Source of the DNA: Chloroflexota bacterium
GTDB lineage: Bacteria; Chloroflexota; Anaerolineae; Anaerolineales; UBA4823
Length of the DNA stretch: 37,796 nt
Assembly (NCBI GenBank): GCA_020349245.1
Contig: CP070764.1
Coordinates: 4,341,134-4,378,929 of the forward strand
Reading direction: 5' to 3'
Shown: positions 25,125-31,508 of the stretch, one piece after another
How the letters are laid out: each line of letters opens with the position of its first letter
How positions within the stretch are numbered: the first letter of the stretch is position 1
The notes under the pieces: generated by a model
The model's database searches: none
What the model saw: only the letters and a program-made list of their open reading frames with translations
What the model was told of the DNA's origin: nothing
Program-made: the position numbers and the translations under genes

Positions 25125-25796
25125 TCAATCTGTAGTACCGGGCTGGGTCTTGAGTGCTGTTTCAGGACTGAGGTTTGGTTTCTGTACGCCGGGCGCGATC
25201 AAATCATGACCAACGAAGAGCAGCAACATGCTAATAGCCAAACTTATGCTGACACTTTCAGCGCTAGCTGTCGGCACATCTGTCAGTGCTAGCATCTGGG
25301 GATCCCCTATATAGGAACACAGCAGCAAACCAGCTACAACCAGAAATGAATACCCCAGGAGTTGAAAAAGTCTTCCTGTTCTGGAAATCCCATGGTAAAC
25401 CGCGTAGGTTCGGGACCAAGACCACAATATACCAATATACGAAAGGAGAATCACCGCTCCTCCAACTCCAAAAAGAGGTGGTAGATATTTGGAAGCTACC
25501 CAGAGGATTCCTATGCCCACTGCTGAGATGGGTAAGAATCCCAGCAACCAGGATTAGGAACCTTTCTCCCCGCTGTAGAGAAGTACTCCCAAGAAGGGAA
25601 GAATCAATGCAAAGGGCACCATGAGGTAGGTCTCAAGAAGAAATAGGGTTCCTTCGGGACTATACAAGGTGCCGATCAGTTCTTGAGCTGTATGAACCCG
25701 CTGCATCGGTACACGAGTCCAATGCCAGGCCTGCCAAGCAAATATGCTGAATACACCAAGCCAGAATAAATTAATCCCGATCTTCTGTCTATTCAT
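25125..25796 (-). pseudogene. Six-helix membrane protein interrupted by an in-frame TAA
   Basis: From ATG 25796 (behind GGAGAATTAGAAG) the frame encodes two hydrophobic segments (NLFWLGVFSIFAWQAWHW and LLETYLMVPFALILPFLGVL), then stops at TAA 25556-25554 after GEKGS. The same frame continues without a break as SWLLGFLPISAVGIGILWVA and three more hydrophobic segments near LFGVGGAVILLSYIGILW, QLLGYSFLVVAGLLLCSYI and SVSISLAISMLLLFVG, ending at 25125. Read through, it would be a 223-residue protein with six helices. The second half has only a TTG (25547) as a start and no clear ribosome site. It is therefore best read as one gene broken by a nonsense codon; two separate small genes are an alternative. 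I do not recognise the family. It is the last gene of the hydrolase cluster. Confidence 0.6.
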
Positions 25797-25899
25797 CTTC
25801 TAATTCTCCATATATTTAAACGCTCATTTCTATTAAAATTTGTTGTCCAGGATGAGATCCCATCTTCCTGTGAGGGAACTTTGGTCCCTTAAATGGGCC

Positions 25900-27147
25900 T
25901 CAATTTCGATTTACTACAAGTGCCAGAAATCGATCCACATCGTACATCGCCGATTGGGCTGCTGGATTTACCTGTGGAAATGCAAGGTCAAAGCCATGTT
26001 CGGTCCAGGGCAGCACAACATCAATAGCCGGAACGCCTGCTTCAACCAGGTTTGCGTAAAGCTGTTCGTTGCCGTCCTGAGGATTGAGGCAATCTCTGTC
26101 CCCCCGTAAGCTCAGGGTTGGTGGGGAGCCAGGATTGACATGGGTTGTTGGGCAAGCCAATCGGTACATATCTGGTACGTCTTCTGGATAGCCGCCCAAA
26201 AGGATATCCAACCGGCCAGCATAAAGCATAGGATTCTTGGGATCGACTTTTGTTCCCAAGGGAACTGGAGGTTTGTGTTCGTTGTTATAACGTTGAGCAC
26301 CCGCTTCCAGGTCTGTGGGAGGGTAGTAGGTGAGTAAGCCGCACACAGACAGGTCTGAGCCATTGAGTTCCTCCGGGGTTAATTCGGGCAGTTTAGGTGT
26401 GTACCCTGCCAATAGGGCGATATGTGCTCCCGCTGATCCTCCCCCTAAAACAACCTTTTCTGGGTCAACACCAAAACGATCTGCATTAGCCTTCATCCAA
26501 GCAACCGCCCGTTTGGCATCTCCAACCATCCCGTAAAGATCTACTTCTGGTATCAGCCGATAGGAGACATCCATCACGGTATGTCCCTGGGCTGCCAGGT
26601 GGCGGAAAAAAAATCTTGTAAACATATCTTTATCGCCGATTGCCCAGGCACTTCCATGCAGGTAAATGTACGCCAGGCTGGATGTTTTACCATCAGCTGG
26701 ACGCCAGACATCACACAGCAGTTTCCGGTCCGTACCGGGAATGGTCCAGAAGGGGATATCACGCTCCACGACAGGCTGAGGAGATGCTTTCAAGTTTACG
26801 AACGGTACCCAGCGTCTATTGAGCATTTTCCTGGCAATAGCGGGTGTGATTTGGTCCTGCCAGTCAGGGCCAAAGGCATTATCGAATCCATTGTGATCCC
26901 GGGTTGCAACCCAGATATACCAGGTCATCCAAACCGCACCGATAATTCCCAGGGGCATTGCCCATATTGCGCCAGATACCCACCCAAGTACCGCACCGAT
27001 CACTCCAAATACGGCCCACAAAGGAGAAAGCGCAGCTGCGATCAGGGGTAAAAATAACACCATCAACAGTTTTGTGCTTGGTCGTAGAAGGAAGAAGCCG
27101 CTCATCATAAGTGATATGCCTGAGAAGATATAAGCCAAGATGTTCAT
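25900..27147 (-). CDS. Membrane-anchored alpha/beta hydrolase (HSL/BD-FAE-like esterase), copy 1
   Basis: A 415-residue protein with three or four N-terminal hydrophobic segments (about 1-82) followed by a cytoplasmic or external alpha/beta-hydrolase domain. The oxyanion motif is YLHGSAWAIGDKD (HG-containing, near 163). The nucleophile elbow is GGGSAGAH (Ser near 238). The acid residue is in LRGDRDCLNP, and the His is in WTEHGFDLAF near the C terminus. It resembles hormone-sensitive-lipase/feruloyl-esterase-like enzymes acting on carboxyl esters of small or aryl substrates. The multi-helix N-terminal anchor is unusual for this family. ATG 27147 follows TTAGGAGAAAATC. It follows a paralogue (27222-28475) by 74 bases. 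Confidence 0.85.
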   Translation of the reverse strand: MNILAYIFSGISLMMSGFFLLRPSTKLLMVLFLPLIAAALSPLWAVFGVIGAVLGWVSGAIWAMPLGIIGAVWMTWYIWVATRDHNGFDNAFGPDWQDQITPAIARKMLNRRWVPFVNLKASPQPVVERDIPFWTIPGTDRKLLCDVWRPADGKTSSLAYIYLHGSAWAIGDKDMFTRFFFRHLAAQGHTVMDVSYRLIPEVDLYGMVGDAKRAVAWMKANADRFGVDPEKVVLGGGSAGAHIALLAGYTPKLPELTPEELNGSDLSVCGLLTYYPPTDLEAGAQRYNNEHKPPVPLGTKVDPKNPMLYAGRLDILLGGYPEDVPDMYRLACPTTHVNPGSPPTLSLRGDRDCLNPQDGNEQLYANLVEAGVPAIDVVLPWTEHGFDLAFPQVNPAAQSAMYDVDRFLALVVNRN

Positions 27148-27221
27148 GATTTTCTCCTAATTATCTAAATGGACAGGTCCATGATATCGATCTCCGTTGA
27201 TCCCAAAATATATTCACTGTC

Positions 27222-28475
27222 TTAATTATGATTCAACCTGAGGGCCAGAAATCGATCTACATCATACATTGCCGATATTACCGGTGGGGATATTCGTTGA
27301 AACACCATATCATATCCATGATCTGTCCACGGGTAAACCACGTTGATTGCCGGTACACCTGCTTCAACCAGTTTTGCATGCAGTTCACATGTCGCATCGA
27401 CGGGGGTTATAAAATCCCTGTCCCCTTGAATGAGCAGCGTGGGAGGGCAATCAGGGTGGACATGAGATATGGGAGACGCCAGTTGATACATTTCGGGTAC
27501 ATCCTGGGGACGACCGCCCAATAGGACATCCATGCGCCCATAATCCTGCATTTCCTTGGTGGAAGTTGGACCGATGGGCACCGGGGGACGGTCATCGAAT
27601 ACGTGTTGCCTCTCGTGATGATATGCAACCAGCATATCTGTGGGACCATAAATCGAAATTACGCCACACACGGATAGATCCGTGTCAAGAATATCTTCCG
27701 GCGTAAATTCAGGATGATGAGGTGCGTATCCTGACAGCAGGGCAAGATGCCCACCTGCGGAACCACCCATTAAAACTATCTTTTCAGGGTCCACTCCATA
27801 ATGGGAGGCATTGGCTTTCATCCAGGCAATGGCCCGTTTGACATCCCCGACCATGCCATGGATATCCACTTCGGGACAAAGACGGTAGGCAACATCCATC
27901 ACGGTATGTCCCTCGGCTACCATGTGTCGAAAATATGCTCTGGTGAAGAAATCTTTATCGCCTATCCACCAGCCGCTACCGTGAAAGTGGATTATCGCCA
28001 GGCCCGAAACTTCTCCATTGGCAGGTCGCCAGATATCACATAACAATTCCCTTTCCGTATCGGGAATCCTCCAGAAAGAGACATCGCGCTCGAGAGATAA
28101 TTCCGCAGAAGCTATCCGATTCAGGAGCATAGACCTACGTGTCCGAACCATTTTCCTGTATTGTTCCGGGAGTATCTGGTCTGACCAACCAGTACCAAAG
28201 GCTTTTTCAAAACCCGCATGGTCACTGGTGCAGCACCAGTAATACCAGGCCGTCATACCAGCGCCAACAAGACCTATCGGGATAGCCCAGTAAGCTTCGT
28301 ATACCCATCCGAGAATTACGCCTGCCAGGCCCATTATCGCCAGGTATGGTGATAAGGCTCCTGCTGCTGATTTAGGTGCGAGGGAGAGCCACCCTATTGG
28401 ATTTTTGGTTCGAATAACGAGCAGGATACCCATCAGAAGGGATAATCCTGAAAGAATTGTAACCAGAATTGTCAT
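27222..28475 (-). CDS. Membrane-anchored alpha/beta hydrolase (HSL/BD-FAE-like esterase), copy 2
   Basis: A 417-residue paralogue of the downstream hydrolase with the same plan: N-terminal hydrophobic segments (about 1-80, including WAIPIGLVGAGMTAWYYW), oxyanion motif FHGSGWWIGDKDFFTRAYF, nucleophile elbow MGGSAGGHLALLSGYAPH, acid in IQGDRDFITP and His in WTDHGYDMVF. The common segment VRRAIAWMKAN-type after the oxyanion strand is kept in both copies, here as GDVKRAIAWMKANASHYGVD. The start is ATG 28475, which overlaps the TGA of the preceding small gene by 4 bases (ATGA), so translation is coupled; a GTG at 28487 is the alternative. The pairing of two similar but clearly diverged membrane esterases suggests different substrates or a heteromeric complex (inference). 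Confidence 0.85.
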   Translation of the reverse strand: MTILVTILSGLSLLMGILLVIRTKNPIGWLSLAPKSAAGALSPYLAIMGLAGVILGWVYEAYWAIPIGLVGAGMTAWYYWCCTSDHAGFEKAFGTGWSDQILPEQYRKMVRTRRSMLLNRIASAELSLERDVSFWRIPDTERELLCDIWRPANGEVSGLAIIHFHGSGWWIGDKDFFTRAYFRHMVAEGHTVMDVAYRLCPEVDIHGMVGDVKRAIAWMKANASHYGVDPEKIVLMGGSAGGHLALLSGYAPHHPEFTPEDILDTDLSVCGVISIYGPTDMLVAYHHERQHVFDDRPPVPIGPTSTKEMQDYGRMDVLLGGRPQDVPEMYQLASPISHVHPDCPPTLLIQGDRDFITPVDATCELHAKLVEAGVPAINVVYPWTDHGYDMVFQRISPPVISAMYDVDRFLALRLNHN

Positions 28476-28723
28476 GATTTCACCCACTTTCGTTCTTCTG
28501 TTTGAGAGCTGATTCTATCTATGATCCTGTTGACAGAAATAAGATTCAATCCCAGGTCGCGAATTTTCACCAGGGCCCCGTGCAGGGCAGCCTGATCGAG
28601 CATACCTATCAGTGCTGTTTCTCCGCCTGGCTCCTGCTGCAGGGACAATCCCTCAAAACGCCCACTCCAGTTGTCGCTTAGGTGACCCGCCACGCGGATT
28701 TCGTACATTTCAGGAGCGTTCAT
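28472..28723 (-). CDS. Small conserved protein of unknown function (copy B)
   Basis: An 83-residue protein starting at ATG 28723 behind TGAGGAAAAAAAAC; an ATG at 28753 has no ribosome site. It belongs to the same family as the product at 8127-8402. Aligned blocks are YEIRVAGHLSDNWSGRFEGL, then ETALIGMLDQAALHGALVKI and LNLISVNRI. The predicted shape is a short strand, a loop with the conserved RFxGL, a strand, a helix carrying DQAALxG and a final strand. No signal peptide or membrane segment is seen. The gene is coupled by a 4-base overlap to a membrane esterase and lies 67 bases after an amidohydrolase. The function is unknown. Confidence 0.7.
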   Translation of the reverse strand: MNAPEMYEIRVAGHLSDNWSGRFEGLSLQQEPGGETALIGMLDQAALHGALVKIRDLGLNLISVNRIIDRISSQTEERKWVKS

Positions 28724-28790
28724 GTTTTTTTTCCTCACGGTTCTTTCATCCATCGTGTTTTTTGCTCAACATAGTCCATTCGATTCATCT

Positions 28791-30341
28791 TCAAGATTGC
28801 CTGTATGCTTCCACTTTGAGTTCACAATTATCGATCACCAGCCTGCCGTCTTTGAACAGAGCCAAAACACGGCTGCCGATCAGACGCATGTCTTCGAGTG
28901 GATCGCCCTCCAGGATCGCCAGGTCGGCTGTTTTTCCAATATCGATGGAGCCGAATTCCCCATCCAGTCCCAGGGAGCGGGCACTGTTTATGGTGGCGAT
29001 CTTGACCGCCTCGGCACCATTGAATGACAACGGATCCGGTATTCCTTCTAAAACATGGTCAAACATTTGCATTTCTAAATCGACCATGGCCGGTGTGCAA
29101 GGGGAGACAGTGTCGTTTCCTGTCGTCATCGGAACGCCTGCTTCGTACAGCTGAATAAAGTTTTCAAAAGTATTGGCGGCTTTTGAATCCCATCTGAAAA
29201 ATCCAGAATTATCAATAATTCCCATGATCTTTGGTTTCCCACCGATGATATTCTTGTAACCATTCATCACACAATCTCGTAATTCAGGGACATAATAGTT
29301 ATCTGCAATGTCCTGATATGTATAGGTTTTTTCCCTGAATGCTGTTAACCTGTCCAGTTTCCGCTCACCTTTCGAATTATCTCCAGCCAATTTCCAGGAG
29401 AATGCCGGGTAGAAAGCAGATAAAGTAGGTTCACAGAAAACACCGGAGGCCTGTAATGCATGCGCATCCTCTTCAGTAATCCGGGTATCAAAAGGCACGT
29501 GCGCCAGTGAAGAGATACCGGCCTTGATCCCGCGCCTCATGGAATCAACTGAAGTATGGTGCATCATGGTCTGCACCCCGTGTAGGCGTGCCTGGTCAAC
29601 AAGCACTCTGAGCTGTTCTAATGACATTTGTGGCACAGACTTTCTGGCAATCAGGCTGAAAGATTCATCCCCAACCTTGATCACATCAGCCTTACGCTCA
29701 TTGATGGCGATATCAACGGCTTGCCTGACCTGTTCTTCGGTTGCGTCTACAGGGAACGCCACGGCTCCAGCGAAAACTTGAGAAGGATCAACCTGGGGCA
29801 ATCCCAATACCTTCAACCACAAAGGCAAATCCTCCTGCATATATGAACCCTCTGGTCCGACAACAACTGCCTGCAGTATGCGGGGCGCAGGGATACCAGC
29901 CTTCGAGAATTGTTCAATTCTGGACCTGTTTACACGCAGATCGGCGACAAATCCGGCATGCCGGATATTAGTGATGCCATGTGCCAGGCATTCAGCCATA
30001 TTTTTAAGGATCTGCTCTTCTTCATATTTTTTTACAATACGCCTATCGCGGAAACCAGGAAACGGAGCAGGTGAAGATTCAGGTCCATGCATATGGGTGT
30101 TGAAAAGGCTGGGGAGTACTGTCTTACCCTGAAGGTCAATTGTGAAATCAGGGTCAGCATCGGTGCTATCGCCTGCTGGACCTGGCATCGCCTCTATCTT
30201 CTTGCCTTTGAGAATAATGCTTGTACCAGGTTTAAAGTAGCGACCATATTCAACATCCAGAATGCGACCATTCTTCAATTCAACCCGGGCCTGCTCACCG
30301 GGCTGGTAATCCTTTACGAAATTGGTTATCTTAGCTTCCAT
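28791..30341 (-). CDS. Metal-dependent amidohydrolase (imidazolonepropionase/prolidase-like)
   Basis: A 516-residue amidohydrolase-superfamily enzyme with a TIM barrel flanked by the beta-sandwich formed from both ends (about 1-75 and 460-516). Metal-site residues are H83-x-H85 in SLFNTHMHGPESS, Lys222 (VIKVG, probably carboxylated), His261/262 (MMHHTS), His281 (SLAHVP) and Asp410 (TTGNDTVSP), which is a binuclear-centre set. Catalytic residue spacing resembles COG1228 enzymes that cleave cyclic amides or Xaa-Pro-type bonds. No signal peptide is present, so the enzyme is cytoplasmic. ATG 30341 follows GGAGCAAAGAGACTC. It sits between a soluble alpha/beta hydrolase and the coupled small-protein/esterase pair, all on the same strand, which suggests joint breakdown of an ester or amide compound (inference). 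Confidence 0.85.
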   Translation of the reverse strand: MEAKITNFVKDYQPGEQARVELKNGRILDVEYGRYFKPGTSIILKGKKIEAMPGPAGDSTDADPDFTIDLQGKTVLPSLFNTHMHGPESSPAPFPGFRDRRIVKKYEEEQILKNMAECLAHGITNIRHAGFVADLRVNRSRIEQFSKAGIPAPRILQAVVVGPEGSYMQEDLPLWLKVLGLPQVDPSQVFAGAVAFPVDATEEQVRQAVDIAINERKADVIKVGDESFSLIARKSVPQMSLEQLRVLVDQARLHGVQTMMHHTSVDSMRRGIKAGISSLAHVPFDTRITEEDAHALQASGVFCEPTLSAFYPAFSWKLAGDNSKGERKLDRLTAFREKTYTYQDIADNYYVPELRDCVMNGYKNIIGGKPKIMGIIDNSGFFRWDSKAANTFENFIQLYEAGVPMTTGNDTVSPCTPAMVDLEMQMFDHVLEGIPDPLSFNGAEAVKIATINSARSLGLDGEFGSIDIGKTADLAILEGDPLEDMRLIGSRVLALFKDGRLVIDNCELKVEAYRQS

Positions 30342-30407
30342 GAGTCTCTTTGCTCCATTTTATTGTTTTCCAAACAATCAGACCCTTAAAGTGAGAAAAA
30401 TGCCTGT

Positions 30408-31289
30408 TTAATCGGGCAATAATGTCCGGGCAATATCCTCAAAATGATTGGTATAAGTTGAAATATGCCCATCCTCCGGGTAGACAAGCAATTGGGCATC
30501 GGAGAACTTATTCGCCACCTTCCGGGTCAGTTCTAAAGGATAATTTCGATCCAGCTCGCCATGAAACAGAACCACCGGCATCCGAATCTCCGCCAGGTCA
30601 AAATCCCATTCCCGCACGCACAGACGATAATCCCACACCACACCTCTGGTGCCCTGTCTCAATACCTCCTCCATAACTTGCTGGTTCATTTCCAATCGAC
30701 CAGGCCGGGACATAATAGCATGATCAGCAGCCGGAAAATATTTATCAGGTGGTGTGGATGACCCCTCATTTTGGCCATTGGGTGTCTGGCTCATCCCTCG
30801 GGTCAAAGCCTTAATCAAGGGAGGCAAGAAGATGGGAGCATATCTCGTCACCTGCCACATCATGTTCATTGGAAAACCAATTTTGCCCACCGCCTCAGAA
30901 TCTATCCGCCAGGAGCCAGAGGCAATCACAACTTTGCTGAGATACTCCGGGATCCTCGCTGCACAAACTGCAGCGTAAGCCCCGCCGCCTGATATCCCCA
31001 GGACGGAAAACTGGTTCAGCCCCAAATTCTGGGCAAGAAATTTCACATCCTCCGGCCAGTCAGAAAGTCCCCGTTTCTCCTGAAAACTGGAATTTCCTAT
31101 GCCGGGACGATCAGGGCAGATTACACGCAATCCGAGCCGTGAAAACGTATCCTCACCAAGAAATAACGGTTCCAGACGTGAAGATGGTGTTGCATGAGAA
31201 TAGAAAACTGGAAAGCCTTCAGGATTTCCGAACTCGGCATATGACAAGTTTCGTCCGTCGGGTAAGGTCAAGATATTATCGGTCTTCAT
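30408..31289 (-). CDS. Alpha/beta hydrolase (soluble)
   Basis: A 293-residue alpha/beta-fold hydrolase. The N-terminal LPDGRNLSYAEFGNPEGFPV segment and FYSHATPSSRLEP (His-containing oxyanion region) are followed by the nucleophile elbow in SVLGISGGGAYAA (Ser near 100). The acid lies in VVLFHGELDRNYPLELT and the His in VYPEDGHISTY, so the triad is complete. Length fits the haloalkane-dehalogenase/proline-iminopeptidase-like hydrolase group, but the substrate is unknown. The start is ATG 31289 behind AGAGGATTTAT; the GTG at 31304 lies in that ribosome site. A nested inverted repeat lies about 145 bases upstream of the start. The next gene downstream is the amidohydrolase. Confidence 0.85.
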   Translation of the reverse strand: MKTDNILTLPDGRNLSYAEFGNPEGFPVFYSHATPSSRLEPLFLGEDTFSRLGLRVICPDRPGIGNSSFQEKRGLSDWPEDVKFLAQNLGLNQFSVLGISGGGAYAAVCAARIPEYLSKVVIASGSWRIDSEAVGKIGFPMNMMWQVTRYAPIFLPPLIKALTRGMSQTPNGQNEGSSTPPDKYFPAADHAIMSRPGRLEMNQQVMEEVLRQGTRGVVWDYRLCVREWDFDLAEIRMPVVLFHGELDRNYPLELTRKVANKFSDAQLLVYPEDGHISTYTNHFEDIARTLLPD

Positions 31290-31433
31290 ATAAATCCTCT
31301 TCACGGGTTAAAAATTTATCCAAATCAAAAACCAGAATACTGTTTTGTCTTTCGAATGGTCCATACACATTTGATTTGTGCTGTCTTTCTGATGATAAGT
31401 ATAGAAAATTCCTGCACCTTTGTCGCCATGCTA

Positions 31434-31478
31434 TTGAGTAATCTTAAAGGAAACCCTGAAGATAAGGGTATTACTCAA
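31434..31478. repeat. Nested inverted repeat upstream of the soluble hydrolase
   Basis: Perfect 9-base arms TTGAGTAAT (31434-31442) and ATTACTCAA (31470-31478) enclose a second stem, ACCCT (31453-31457) with AGGGT (31465-31469). It lies between the stop of the LuxR-type regulator (31509) and the start of the hydrolase (31289). There is no U tract on either strand, so it is either an operator or an RNA structure, and not a standard terminator. Confidence 0.5.
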
Positions 31479-31508
31479 AGGTAGTATACGGTTTAATAAT
31501 CGTGGGAT

